A DNA stretch of 64,000 bases from Arctopsyche grandis (Eukaryota > Arthropoda > Insecta > Trichoptera > Hydropsychidae): assembly GCF_051622035.1 (NCBI RefSeq), contig NC_135361.1, forward strand, positions 2,795,001 to 2,859,000. The letters run 5' to 3'. A model generated the notes under the pieces. That model searched no databases and was not told the origin of the DNA. It was given only the letters and a program-made list of their open reading frames with translations. Below, in pieces: positions 11,509 to 23,995 of the stretch. Numbering within the stretch: the stretch's first letter is position 1; each line of letters starts with the position of its first letter. Made by a program: the position numbers and the translations under genes.

Positions 11509-12402
11509 TACTGCATCACTACGATGCTTACAATTCTATGAATTCTGCGATGCCTACTTGTGTGAATTGCAATTTAGTATTTCACCAAATTTTAGAACTT
11601 GAACCAATACTTCATTATACATACATAGATTTAACATCAAATTCTATTGATTATTATTATAAAACAAACTCTGAATGTAAACTAGTTAAATTTGATGAAG
11701 TGGTGAAGGTTAATCATTGTTCCCTCCAGTCAAAAATGACAAATTAAACAATTATACATATGTAAGATACTTTGCATGTTAATCTATCAAATTCATCTTT
11801 GTCATGACTTTAGAAGCTAAGCATATATGTACATATAATATTTCGAAGAAGAAGAGAGTCTTTGAAATATGCATGCGTGGAATAATTATAATATTATCAA
11901 TTAAAAATATATGAGGGCACATTAGAAGTTCATACTATTGGTCAGTGTTTTATTAAGGACCCTTCTTGTTAATTATTGCTATGCATATAATATAAAAGAT
12001 GCCTCACATTCACTAATATCGTAATCGTATGTATCTCAATAGTGGAAACAAGGATACATAATGCTATTAAATTTATGATGAAAAACTGAATTAAATTAAA
12101 TCACTTCTTAATCACATGTCTTATCTCAGAGATTAATTCTTTAATTGATAAAATTGTGACAAATGAGTGTTTTCCGCACTTAAATTTATAATCAACTATT
12201 GTTATTCACCTGTCAAGTACTTTTTAAGAAGAAATCTTCTCACAAACAATATTAGACGATAATTACTACTTTGATATTTGGCTATAACTAGATTATTGCT
12301 GAATTAATTACATTTTCAATATTTTATTTCATGAAAACATAAAACTCTAAGGGAGTGGTACATTTTATAATATACATTATTTTTTTTGATATCTATAATT
12401 TT
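11509..12402. other. Gene-free AT-rich spacer
   Basis: The short repeat shared with 7845-7905 lies at its start. Nothing else is recognisable. Confidence 0.4.
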
Positions 12403-12854
12403 TCAATATTTAAGATAACTTGAACTTGAAGATGATGCAGGTGGGACACAGTAGTCTGTTAGTACATTGCCTGGATAATCACATATCTGAAAAACAAATG
12501 AATCAGTCTGGTTCTTGTTATCGCAAACCAATTTCACTGCAATATACATAATCAAAATACTCACTGACAATACGTAGTTGAACCATAAACCAGCAGAGTA
12601 TGCCTCCAAAACGGGATAAGAGCTTTCATCACGTAGAAAGATGTACAATCTTCATCGTTAGGTAAAAGAACCACGTTGTCTTAGAATTAAATAGAGGACA
12701 CTATGGAGGAGCCACTTGTGTATGAATTACACCAATCGTGGCGAATATTAGCAAAATGAAAACACCTATATACAAATATGTACATATGTATATTAAGTTA
12801 TTTTTATCGTACATGTTAATATAAGTGAAATACTGTATTTAATTTACCTTTCAT
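12403..12854 (-). pseudogene. Decayed CBM14 gene, P3
   Basis: The three-exon layout is kept: exon 1 ATGAAAG at 12,848-12,854, a signal peptide start (MKGVFILLIFATIGVI) and exon 3 (ICDYPGN ... YCVPPASSS, stop at 12,403). In exon 2 a TAG sits where the first cysteine block begins (VAPP then stop then CPLFN). Further on the frame is shifted, and the expected third cysteine is tyrosine (LEAYSAGLWF). The TATA box is still present at 12,965-12,971. It is a former cluster member, more diverged than the others. Confidence 0.8.
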
Positions 12855-13189
12855 TTTGTCGTTTGATTCTAAGTATATATTTATAATGCATATGTTTATA
12901 TGCACGTATGTATGTCATTGATACGATCTTAAGTAAAATTGCAAAATAGACTGAATGCTGTAGCTTTTATAATGATCACATGAATGCTTATGACTAGTGT
13001 ATACTTAGTACCGATTAGATTTAATATGGAGTTTGTAAATTAAGTGTTCAAGTGGTCCTTATATATTTTTTTATTTATTTAATATACTTGGGGGAGGCGG
13101 CAAAGCCGATAGACCCAAGGGGTTTGATCAAACATATTTTAACAACTTATACATATATGCAAATAAAATGAGAAAAATTAAAATACATT

Positions 13190-14145
13190 ATAGGACGGGT
13201 TAAAGGTTTCGACCGTTTCCCGACCTATGGAAACTCAGTTGAGTTTACAAGACGATCGTTTATTTTTGCTCAATTGTTACAATGGTTATTGTATGTACGA
13301 AGAGGTTGAGCTTCGGAGAAGTGATCTGGTTGAACTCCAGAGGTTCACTTTGGCGTTTGGAGCTGGTGCTTCGCTTTATATACATACGTTCTGGCTTGAA
13401 ACGTGCCGCGTGCTTTGTCTTCGTTTCCAGGAACGTGTTTTGGGAACACGTGTTGACCTGTTTTCGAGGCACGTGTCTTCGGTATACGTGTGGTTTCGGT
13501 CTCCGTAACGAGACAGAATGTTAAATGACAGAAAACGCAAATATCGGAAGGCAAAGATCGAAAATCGAAAGATCTGAAGTCGAAAGATAAAAAAAAAATG
13601 GTGCATGGTAAACGGTACATCCTCACTTAATTTGCGCGAGCAGGATACAACAGGAACAAAAGGAACAGGCTTTTTCTCCCGTATTAATGTGCGCGCGCAG
13701 AATACGGGAGGAAAAGCATGTTCCTCTGGTTCCTGTTGTATCCTGCTCGCGCAAATTAAGTGAGTATGTACCGTTTACCATGCACCATTTTTTTTTTGAT
13801 CTTTTGACTTAAGATCTTTCGATTTTCGATCTTTGCGTTTTCTGTCATTTAACATTCTGTCTCGTCACGTAGACCCGGGTGGTTTATAGCTGTGGGGTCA
13901 GCGCCAGGACGTCGTTCGTTTAATAATGCGGTCGTGTGCTAAGAGTAAATGTCTTTTTAAGACATGTATTGTGGTAACCTGATAACATCACTGTTGGGTT
14001 TCGTTCGTTTTACGATCGAGCGATGAACTCTTTCTTTTGGAATGGTCGAAGGGGTCGTTGCCCTTGAGTTATGCATGTTTGTACGGGATCGATGATGAAA
14101 TCACTGGTTTTGATGTAATAGCACAAGTCGTGCTATATTCCTACA
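13190..14145 (-). mobile_element. Solo LTR (fossil) inside the CR1-like LINE
   Basis: It is flanked by ACATT on both sides (13,185-13,189 and 14,146-14,150) and related over most of its length to the LTR at 16,860-17,485. No internal region remains. It carries a foldback insertion of about 358 bp. It is younger than the LINE it splits. Confidence 0.65.
13508..13865. mobile_element. Foldback (long inverted repeat) element inside the solo LTR
   Basis: The outer ends are inverted copies (ACGAGACAGAATG ... CATTCTGTCTCGT). The arms, about 170 bases with a few gaps, run through TTTGCGCGAGCAGG to a short centre near 13,690 (GCGCGCGC). The transcript would fold into one long hairpin. I see no clear target duplication and no frame; a MITE is the likely nature. 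Confidence 0.7.
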
Positions 14146-15254
14146 ACATTAAAAAAAAAAACAATATTAAAATAAAAATAAGAGAGCAAAAATAAAAATT
14201 AAAAAAAAAACCAGAAATACGATTATGGGAAAGAAGAATTACAGAAATGTTTAATTTTTAAAAAAAGTATCAAGCTAATTCTTAAAAATATTAACGTTAT
14301 CAGAGGTTACTATATCATTGGGAAGACTATTCTAAACTGAAACCACTCTGTAAAGAACGAATCTCTGATCAATTTATTAGATTTTTCTTTTTGGAGTCTA
14401 AGCGTAAACACTCACCTCTGAGGTGAGTGTTTACGTTGAATGTAATAAGATTAGACATATGACAATTATAGTGATTATTAAGTATTTTATAGACTTCGAT
14501 TAAGTCACCTCTAGTTCTTCTCATCTCCAATGTAGTGAGATTCATTATTTTCAATCTTTCGTTATAAGAAAGTGATTTGAGTTCAGAAGGAATCTTTGTA
14601 ATCCTCCTTTGAACCCTTTCAATACATATCCTTTTAAAAATGATAATATCCAGTAATATCCTTTTTAAAATGAGAATTCCATGTGTTAAAAGCGTATTCT
14701 AGTCTAGTTCTGATGAAAATTTTATATATTTTTGATAAAATAGTTAAATTTAGAAAATTGAATACACGATTTATAACATACAAAAATGAATAACTTTTGT
14801 TGACAATATGATTAATATGAGAGGACCATTTTAGGTCGCAAGTGGTGATGGTACCTAGGTCTAATTGGTGTTGGACGCAATTGAGGAAAATGTTTATTTT
14901 GTAGGAAAGATTTGGGTTATTCTTTCCTAGGTGGAGTACAGAGCATTTCTTAACATTTAAAGTTAGAAGCCAAGTTTTTGACCACGTGATAATTATGTCC
15001 AAATCGCTTTGAAAAGAATTGTTGCCATCTGTATTGGCAGGACAATAAAGTTTAATGTCGTCGGCGAAAATAGAATATTTACAAGTGAGGTTATTGGCTA
15101 TATCAATATAAATTAAAAAAATAATTGGGCCTAAAACAGAGCCTTGAGGAACACCACTCAGGACGGGATGAGATTCTGAAGAGCAGGATCCAATCCTCAC
15201 TGAGAAGTATCTAGACTTTAAAAACACTCCGATTTTAGATTCGACTCTCATCTT

Positions 15255-15741
15255 GTATTAATTAGTGCAGGTTTTGTAAAAAAAAGCGCACTGTAATCGT
15301 TTTGTTTCAATGTGGTAGAATATGTATAAAACAATTAAAAATAATATATATGTATTTTTCAACCAATTGAGGGTGCTTTAACAAAATTGTATGTACATAC
15401 ATATGTATATATTTTCTAATTATTTATAGTATGCATTCAATTGTATAATTTTAATCCAAAGTACGTACACATAAACGAAATTCTTTATATTATTTGGAAA
15501 AACACATAATAATATGAATATTGATTTATAAATTCATTGTTTTATATAACGTTCTATGCATGATATGTGCATACATACATGTAATGTAAATTTTATCAAG
15601 TACATACATACATATATTGAATATTGCATTATAAGAATGAATCATTTAATAATGATACACAATAATCTGTATTAGATTATAGTATAAATCTGCATCGATT
15701 GCTTTGTTCATTCAATTGTATTCACACTTTTTGGATTTTAT
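15255..15741. other. Gene-free AT-rich spacer
   Basis: It is full of TACATATGTA-type short repeats. No gene or element is recognised. Confidence 0.4.
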
Positions 15742-15982
15742 CCACGTAATAATCACCACGCGTTTGTAGAAACTGATTCGATTATTTTATTATGTGTTTA
15801 GTGCTAACATTTGGCACTACCTCTTGAATATATCACAAACTAACGAAAATATTGACTTTTTTTAATTTCATTAGTATCACAGGATATTTTTAGATGTCAC
15901 TGTAAAGAAACCAAAATTTATTTAGAGTCATAGCCTTAAATACGAACGAGCGCTTACCGTTGCACTTATGGCGATGAAGTGG
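15742..15982. mobile_element. Second copy of the CCACTTAATCGCC-type MITE
   Basis: The ends CCACGTAATAATCACCA and GGCGATGAAGTGG are diverged forms of the ends at 2847 and 3771. The interior (15,775-15,960) aligns with 3061-3243. It is shorter because the left part is missing. Confidence 0.55.
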
Positions 15983-15989
15983 ATATACG

Positions 15990-16637
15990 TATACATATGA
16001 GTCGTCTAGTTCCAAAACCCGGTATCTGCATATTTGGTCAAAACGGAGATAAAAATGTATTCCGATTCTAGGAATATTTTCACACAATACTGTATACTTA
16101 AATTCTTTCTAAAACCAAGTTAAATGACTAAAAAAAAATATTTGAAATCTCGTTTTGTTCCAAAGAACGGCAAAAATTCTCTCTGTTTATTCGAATTAAC
16201 GGCAAAACTGCCGACAGCCAATCAGAACACTGCATATGGCAAGATGGTGGCCATTTCAGCCGGTTACCTGGGTGCAATTGTCATTCCGCATTTCCTTCGT
16301 AATTGCTGTTTTCATGGACGATCTGTCTCGAAGTATTGAAAAAACCAAAGATGGAGATACAAGAAAGAAATTGTGAGCAAAGGAACGGAATCGCCGTGAA
16401 AGGACAACTTGGGAACAAACACCGGCAAAATCGTTTTCAAGTCTTAATATTTCATTTAATCCCAAAAATTTTCCAAAAAACTGAATTGCAAAATAACTTT
16501 AAATCGTATATCTTCCATTAAAATAAAACTTTGTAAATGAAATCCACTAAATAAAGTTGTGGCAGAAAAACTGCGTTTACCAACAAATGACTGAAATGCT
16601 TTTACCGGGTTTTGGAACTAGACGACTCATATGTATA
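15990..16637. mobile_element. Non-autonomous DNA transposon with long perfect terminal inverted repeats
   Basis: The left end 15,990-16,024 and the right end 16,603-16,637 are inverted copies over more than 30 bases (CATATGAGTCGTCTAGTT and so on). The interior has no transposase-like frame. Flanks are TA-rich, so the target duplication cannot be read. It starts 8 bases after the MITE at 15,742-15,982. Confidence 0.65.
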
Positions 16638-16859
16638 TATTATATAATATACATATGTATATATTATATATTATACATATGTATTATTTATTTGAAAAGG
16701 AAAGGAAAGTACACATGCATAGTTTCCCGTCGTTATGATATTTCTAAAAACTATTATATCAATAATGGGAAATACATTCGTACATATGTACAAACATGCA
16801 TATACATATGTTACATACGTATAATATATATGTATAAAATTTTATTTTGTAAAAACATA

Positions 16860-17485
16860 TGTAAGGCAGGGAAGGTATGTTGACCGTATCCCGGCCTAAC
16901 GAAACACATGTTGTGTAGTTTGTAAGAGGATCGTTTATTTTTGTTCAATTGTTACAATGGTTATTGTATGTACGAAGAGGTTGAGCTTCGGAGAAGTGAG
17001 CTGGTTGAACTCCAGAGGTTCACTCTGGTGTTGGGAGCTGGTGCTTTGTTTTCGTTTCCAGGACCCGTGTCTTGGGGACACGTGTTGACCTGTTTCCGAG
17101 GCACGTGTGTTATAGCTAGAGACCGGAATCTGAAGGGGCTGTTTATTGTTCAAAGATTGTAAATGCATTGTTAAAGGTTGGCCGAACCTTTTTTACAAAG
17201 GATTCACAACAATGGAACAATAGGCGGCGCGTTTCCGGCCCCTTCAGATTCCGACCTCTAGTTATAGCTATGGGGTAATGTGCCACGCGTACATGCTTGC
17301 CACGTGTTAACGGTTGCCTGATGACATAACTGTTGGGTTTCGTTCGTTTTACGATCGAGCGATGAACTTTTTCTTCTGGAATGGTCGAAGGGGACGTTGC
17401 CCTTGAGTTATGCATGTTTGTACAGGATCAATGATGAGATCACTGGTTTTGTTTCGTAATAGCACAAGTCGTGCTATATTCCTAC
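16860..17485 (-). mobile_element. Solo LTR (fossil) with a hAT-type MITE inside
   Basis: It is flanked by ACATA (16,855-16,859 and 17,486-17,490). It shares long stretches with the LTR at 13,190-14,145, and no internal region is present. The copies differ at many sites, so they are not recent. Confidence 0.65.
17117..17260. mobile_element. 144-bp hAT-type MITE in the solo LTR
   Basis: Terminal inverted repeats TAGAGACCGGAATCTGAAGG and its near-exact inverse are flanked by the perfect 8-bp duplication GTTATAGC (17,109-17,116 and 17,261-17,268). An 8-bp duplication and TAGAG ends fit the hAT superfamily. Confidence 0.8.
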
Positions 17486-17785
17486 ACATATGTATTTAAT
17501 ATAAAAAACATTTGCCCTATTTCAATCATGGACAAGGTGAGTAAGTAAAAAAAAATTATGTGATTAATTTGTATTTTTTTTAAATTGTCATACAATATTG
17601 TTAAAATTAAAAGTACAAGTATCTCAGTATAGTGAAAGTCTAGAAATGTGTATTTTATAGGAATAAATTACATACATATACAAATCTATGTATGTTTCAA
17701 CCAGTTTAATAATTACATATGTACATCAAATTTGAAAAGAGATTTAGTCATAATTGAATTATATAATATTATAAACAAATTGATT

Positions 17786-18276
17786 TCAAACAGTCATCAT
17801 TTCTGGATTTGTTCCAGTTGTTGCATCAGTAGTTGTCAACACTGGTGGAATACAGACTCCCTCTTCTATGTTTACTGGAAAATCACATACCTGCAACACA
17901 AATTAATCAATTGAATACATCTTCTAGATTACCATTAACATATATATAGCTGGATGATTTCGTTTGAAATGTGTACTTACGCCTGCAGCAGGATTGAACC
18001 ACAAACCTGCAAAGCAGGGTCGTAGGACTGCAACATTAGATTGATCACAGATGAAGAAAGTAGAACAGTCATCGACATTTGGAAGTAAGACAACAGGGTC
18101 TGCAGGATTAAATGGAGGACACTTTGGAATATCGGCGAGAACACATGCTACACCGAGAACAGTGAATACAGCCAAAATCGACAAACCTAAAGGATTTATT
18201 ATTATTTTAATACATTTAACTGATAAATTTGAATTGAATACTTAAGTAATATATCATTTTAATACATACCTTTCAT
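17786..18276 (-). CDS. Small secreted CBM14 chitin-binding protein, P4
   Basis: Exons are 18,270-18,276 (ATGAAAG), 17,981-18,186 and 17,786-17,890, giving 105 residues. The signal peptide is MKGLSILAVFTVLGVACVLA. One CBM14 domain has six cysteines (PKCPPFNPAD, DDCSTFFICDQ, RPCFAGLWFNP, VCDFPVN, EGVCIPP), then a Thr-rich tail TTTDATTGTNP that could carry O-glycans. A TATA box is at 18,348-18,354. It has no copy of its own inside the later tandem array. Confidence 0.88.
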
Positions 18277-18729
18277 TTTATTGATTTTAAATGATGTTTC
18301 AATGAATGACAACAGTCTAATTTAAGTGTTATACTGAGCACACAAGCTTTTATAATGTATTGTTATCTTTTTTTTTTGTAATTTGAAATATGTATATTTA
18401 ATCTCTGTCGGATAAAATTTATGATTAAAAGTATAATATTGTTACGTATATAATATACTAAGAAAACCGGCACGCAAGATTCGATAGTAAAATTAACGAT
18501 AAATCGGTTTATTTAACAATAACTATAATTTGCACACAGTATTGAAAGAATACATGTATTCTTTCAATACTTTATTCATATTATATATACATACATGTAT
18601 TCTTTCAATACTTTTGGTATTAAAATTAATTGCTATTTAAATGTTCCACATTGTAAATTTTTAAGGTCAATATTATTATAGGTGAATCTTGATATTTGAT
18701 ATTGAATTGAATGATACAATGATGATACA
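18277..18729. other. Upstream spacer of P4 with a perfect palindrome
   Basis: Positions 18,539-18,570 form a perfect 32-base palindrome (GTATTGAAAGAATACA and its inverse). One half is repeated at about 18,590-18,611. Otherwise the stretch is AT-rich and gene-free. Confidence 0.5.
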
Positions 18730-18942
18730 CAGTGCCGGTTTTAGGGGAGGGCTGGGTCGGGTGGCGCCAAAGCGCCAAATAAGTTAGGGCGCCGCTCGAT
18801 GCGTAAACGGCGCTTTAAATTTTAAAATTAGAGCACCAAAAGCCATACAAAATTTTAGATTAGAGTGCCAAAGGCGAAATTTTTTTCTAAGCGTCTTTAG
18901 AAAAAAATGCCCGAGGGCGCAATGGGTGTAAGTCCGGCACTG
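18730..18942 (+). mobile_element. hAT-type MITE (CAGTGCCGG family), copy 1
   Basis: Ends are CAGTGCCGG and CCGGCACTG; the 213-bp body has repeated GGGCGCC-like blocks. Four more copies occur at 24,539, 29,319, 35,592 and 46,977. The target duplication here is poor, so this copy is older than the others. Confidence 0.75.
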
Positions 18943-19619
18943 CCTATACATAGTTTTAACCAGACTCCCTATTTACTTCTATTGTGTTTTTTTATTATTA
19001 CATTTACAATATGTGTATATGTATGTACCTACATATATAAAATATATACATATGTAAACACTAAATATAGTGCAATTCTTACTATTTTCAAAAATGAATA
19101 AATAATTAGTAATTATTAATTCTTTACTATTTGGTCCAAATAGTTTTTTTTTAGATATTATCTTACTTTATTAATTATATTATAATTTTAATCGTGTAGA
19201 TTAAAATTATAATAATTTTCAAATTAGATTAGGTTTTATAGTCCAACAATTGAGTGTAGTCGAACAGTGATTCATTTTTTTTAACAATAGTACGTATTTG
19301 ACATCACTAATAATTTTAATAAAACATATATTTTCTCAAGAAAATAATATTATGGTATCAACTGATAAAGCATACAAATCTTGAAGCATCAACTGATAAT
19401 TAAATATTCATTATATAAGCATGATATTTGTGAGCAGTAAATACAAGTAATGCAAGGTTTTAGTTTTTTATTTTATAAAATTGGGGTTGAAAAATTAAAT
19501 TCATTTGCACATCTGTACAATTTAAATTTATCAAATCTTCTAATAAGAATGAATTGAAATATATTTTGTGTTAATAAATATCTCATGGAAACTTTTCTAA
19601 AATTTAGATGTTCACAAAT
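18943..19619. other. Gene-free AT-rich spacer
   Basis: No frame, RNA gene or element is recognised. Confidence 0.4.
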
Positions 19620-19990
19620 GGGTTTGGTGCAAACGATCGACAAGCGCCAGACAGACACTTGTCATAAACAGAACCACAGATTAACTGGATGGCTGCTTTA
19701 AACGCGATTCTCGACTTGACGAATGATAGATTGCACATCAGATGACGAGTAACCTTTCGATGTGCACAGATGCAATTATTAAAATTGAGTTGGATCTTTC
19801 TGGCCAGTTTAATAAGACAAAATTCAGAACTAAAGTATCAGAAGCACAGAACGTATACAGGGTAGGTATGCTTGGACTTCGGGTAGATTTTGCTTAGTGT
19901 AAGTGCGAGCAGTGCGCACGCATAAGGTACACGTGTCGTTAATCTGTGGTACAGTCTGTCTGGCGCTTGTCGATCGTTTGCACCGCATCG
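19620..19990 (+). mobile_element. Non-autonomous DNA transposon with GGTGCAAACGATCGA ends, copy 1
   Basis: Inverted ends carry GGTGCAAACGATCGACAAGC and its inverse, about 371 bp apart, flanked by TCACAAAT and TCATAAAT (7 of 8 match). The second copy, in the opposite orientation, is at 47,650-48,010 with a perfect 8-bp duplication, so a hAT-like origin is likely. Confidence 0.7.
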
Positions 19991-20111
19991 TCATAAATAT
20001 AATAAATATAGTTTCGATGTATGACAAATAAGAATTACACAGAACTGGTTAAATTTTTAAAAAGCCGTTTTGTTTCAATGAATTTATTTATAAGCAAATT
20101 AAAATACAAAA

Positions 20112-20878
<767 letters not shown>

Positions 20879-21685
20879 TTTGTTTGTTAGTACAAAGGTA
20901 AATGCGATGGATCTCAAAATGATTTCAACTGCTCTAATAGCTATGCATAATTATTTTGGCTTTATATAGTGGATTTTTATCATTCAAATATTAAAATAAT
21001 AGAAATATTTTAGTTTATCTGGATTAGATAAAGTTTGATTGTATTCATTTTTATTTACAAAAAAAAATTCTATTAGTGTTAGATTGTTACTAAGAAAGAT
21101 CTTTTAAGCAGATCAGTCATTTGGACCATATGTTTGATAAACAAATGTGTGTTATATTTGTAGTGTACATTAGGCCAGAGCGAAAAATGGAATTTTGGAT
21201 TTCCCAAGATGGACCTAATGGAAAACTTGAGTCATATCAAGGGAACTTAAAATGAGAAATTTCACCGTGTTAAAACAATGTCCCGGCGTCTCCAATAAAT
21301 CATTTAATCTCAACAAAAATCACGAAAAATTATTTTTCTAATTCAAGAATTAGGTAATAGGTTTGGAGTTTACATGTAGTTGGCAATTTTTTTTTTACTT
21401 ATTATGCACTATGGGCAATTTGAAAAATTCGAGGTAATAGACATGATAGTTTTTGAATTTCCAAACAAAGAATTCTTAAAAAAAGGGTCATCACTAATCA
21501 TCTTGTATGTAACTAAAATGATAAATAATGAAAGTACCAAGTTATAGCTTCAATCAATTTATTTCAGTTATTAACATCGTATTGTTTTCTTATAACATCG
21601 AAAATATACATCAATTATATAATTAATAAAATTATATTATACATCAATTATATAATATTTAATTAGGACAATTCTTTGACTTATA

Positions 21686-23087
21686 TTATACAATAATATC
21701 ATATGCACTTGTTGGAGTCACAAATCCAGGTGGCGGTGTGCAAACTCCGGGCTTAACATTTTCAGGTCTGTCGCATACCTGAAATTTGAACACGTCTTAA
21801 TAAATCATCTCACTGAAGTATTGTGTCAAACATTACACGAAAGATACTCACGCTGAGGTCAGGATTGAACCACAAGCCACCTGGACAATTGTCTAGAACA
21901 GCTATATCTGCTTCATCACAGTGATAAAACCGTGAGCAATCGTCAATGTCAGGTAAATGAAGTGCTGGCAACGATGGATTGAATGGAGGACACTTAGGAA
22001 CGTTGGCACTGACGATCACGCTGAGTAAGGCGACGATTGCCAAAATGAATAGACCTACAAATTATTATAATTAATTTTTATGTATAATATCGCTATTCTG
22101 TGTGTCTGTCTGTGTATCTGAGATAGCGCTCGCTGTACTATAATAGTCGTTTTCATTTAAAATATATATGTATGTACGTCACAGCTAAAACAATGCTAAC
22201 TAAACGTACGAATATAAAAAAAGAAAAAACTCTCTGAGCATTTACCGTCATCTTTTGAAAATTTATTTAATTAATTTTTCTGTTGGTGTTTTATACTGTT
22301 TATATGTAGTTAGGTAAGTATTTTTTTTCATATTAAACGATTAAATATAAATATTATATTAAATATATAAAGTTTTTGAAAAAAAAACGACCGCTTGCGG
22401 ATCGAACGCAGGACCAACAAATTTATTTTAATTTTAATTTTATTTTATAACTTAATATACCAACATGCGATGATATTGCATCGGGTACAACACTAGTATT
22501 ATTTACATATATATTACTGTTATTTGAGACATATTTATGATTTTTAAAAATATATAATATTCCGTTTGTTACAGAAATTACTAACTGCCTAACCAGTAAA
22601 TTCTATGACATAATCACTAATAACCATACTAACACACTTGTGAAGAGTCTCGGTGATTACAACAAAATGTCTATACCCTTCAGGTATAACACACAGATTA
22701 CCTAAACACCACAATCTGCTTTAAACCATCGACTTAAGAGAGTCTTTAATTAATATTATGTATTAGATGTATCATGAGCATTTATAAGAATTGTAACAAC
22801 GTTTTGAGCTCTTTTTCCTATTATGCTGTACATTAACATTATAATAATATAATACTATGATTACTAACCAAATTAAATTAAATTGTAAAATAGAAAATGA
22901 TCAGTATATCAGTAGCTATTAAAATAGATATAAGATGTATTGTGAACAAAAAAAAAAAAATCAAAAATATCAATACGGAAAAAAGTGTCCAAAGGCTTTT
23001 TTTTCGTACATAAGAGAATATAATTATTTATTATGATTTCAATTTTGTAAATTGGAACTATAATATTTCAATGTACTCACCCTTCAT
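21686..23087 (-). CDS. Small secreted CBM14 chitin-binding protein, P6a (block A)
   Basis: Exons are 23,081-23,087 (ATGAAGG), 21,852-22,054 and 21,686-21,778, giving 100 residues. The signal peptide is MKGLFILAIVALLSVIVSA. The CBM14 domain has all six cysteines (PKCPPFNPSL, DDCSRFYHCDE, DNCPGGLWFNP, VCDRPEN, PGVCTPP). Intron 1 is about 1 kb and holds a Helitron-like element and a LINE fragment. The TATA box is at 23,167-23,175, and AATAAA lies about 125 bases past the stop. The protein is identical to P6b and P6d in exon 2. Confidence 0.9.
22097..22496 (+). mobile_element. Helitron-like non-autonomous element in intron 1 of P6a
   Basis: The right end is CTAG followed by T, preceded by a small hairpin (CGATG ... 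CATCG) and GGGTACAACA, the layout of Helitron 3' ends. The left limit, TCTGTGTGTC at 22,097, is a guess. Copies at 26,833-27,236 and 33,150-33,549 came with the block duplication. Confidence 0.5.
22560..22966 (+). mobile_element. Jockey-like LINE 3' fragment in intron 1 of P6a
   Basis: A short frame (FYDIITNNHTNTLVKSLGDY) resembles the extreme C-terminus of Jockey-type ORF2 proteins. The UTR ends in a run of 13 A. Copies travelled with blocks B (27,300-27,720) and D (33,613-34,014). The same UTR also occurs alone at 56,339-56,545. Confidence 0.55.
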
Positions 23088-23529
23088 TTTTTTTCTTCAG
23101 TATAGATTAATGCAGTGTAGTGGTGAACGACTTCAATTCCTCTATAGCTATGAATGTTTTAATTGGCTTTATATAGTGAGTTTTTATCAATAAAAAATTC
23201 ATCAAAATAAAAATTTTCTAATTTATCTGAATCAGATAAAATGAAATTGAATGCATTTTTATACCAAAACAATTTCCTGAAAGAGATATTTTAAACTGAT
23301 TGACTATCATTAAATTTGTCTTAAATTGTTTGAACTAATTAAATTAAAGTACTAAATTATCAGTTATTTTGCACACTGATATTTTATTGTAAAGATCATG
23401 TTATTAATAGTCAATCAGTTTTACATATCGCATTGAATTAATTGTTTAAGTATACAATGCATTCAATTTGATTTTATCTCATATTCAGATAAATTAATAC
23501 ATTTCTATTTTGATGAATATTTTAATGAT

Positions 23530-23690
23530 AAAAACTCACTATATAAAGCCAATTAAAACATTCATAGCTATAGAGGAATTGAAGTCGTTCACCATAATAT
23601 AATTTTATTGATTATATAATTGATGTATATTTTCGATGATATAAGAAAACAATATGATGTTAATAACTGAAATAAATTGATTGAAGCTAT
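23530..23690 (+). pseudogene. Inverted promoter-to-3' UTR remnant of a P6-type gene, no coding part (block A)
   Basis: The plus strand carries the P6 promoter (CACTATATAAAGCC at about 23,537-23,550) and 5' UTR up to GTTCACCA (23,594). It then jumps directly to the P6 3' UTR (TAATATAATTTTATTG ... CTGAAATAAATTG), which holds AATAAA. The coding exons and introns are gone. The arms 23,120-23,330 and 23,390-23,594 form a head-to-head inverted repeat, so this was once a divergently transcribed sister gene. It could still give a short non-coding transcript. Confidence 0.65.
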
Positions 23691-23995
23691 AAGCTTATTA
23701 TTAACAGAGTGGGTAGCATATTTTATATAAGTTTCGAAACCCACTGACGCGACCATATATGTATGTATAAGCAACTATGAAGTCCTGCTTATGACCCAAT
23801 ATTTAATAGGTTGCCGATTTTGTCATTTGCACGACTTCTCATCCTGAAAAAAAGCTCGTCAATTGTTTTATTTTTAGTTTTGGTTTCATACATTAGTTGT
23901 TAAAACATATGCTCTATGTCTACTAGCACTACTGGAGCGGAGTTGCTAGTATCTATTCACACATAGTGGCTATTACATACATATATAAATACTAG

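Larger units (their letters stand above)
13066..15254 (-). mobile_element. CR1-like LINE, 5'-truncated, split by a solo LTR
   Basis: The minus-strand frame at 14,634-15,251 has GVPQGSVLGPIIF and FADDIKLY. A second frame at 14,280-14,640 continues with LEMRRTRGDLIEVYKIL and RVVSVWNSLPND, a C-terminal pattern of the CR1/Rex group; the frame shift between them shows decay. The 3' UTR continues on the far side of the LTR (13,066-13,189) and ends in an A/T-rich tail. Confidence 0.7.
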
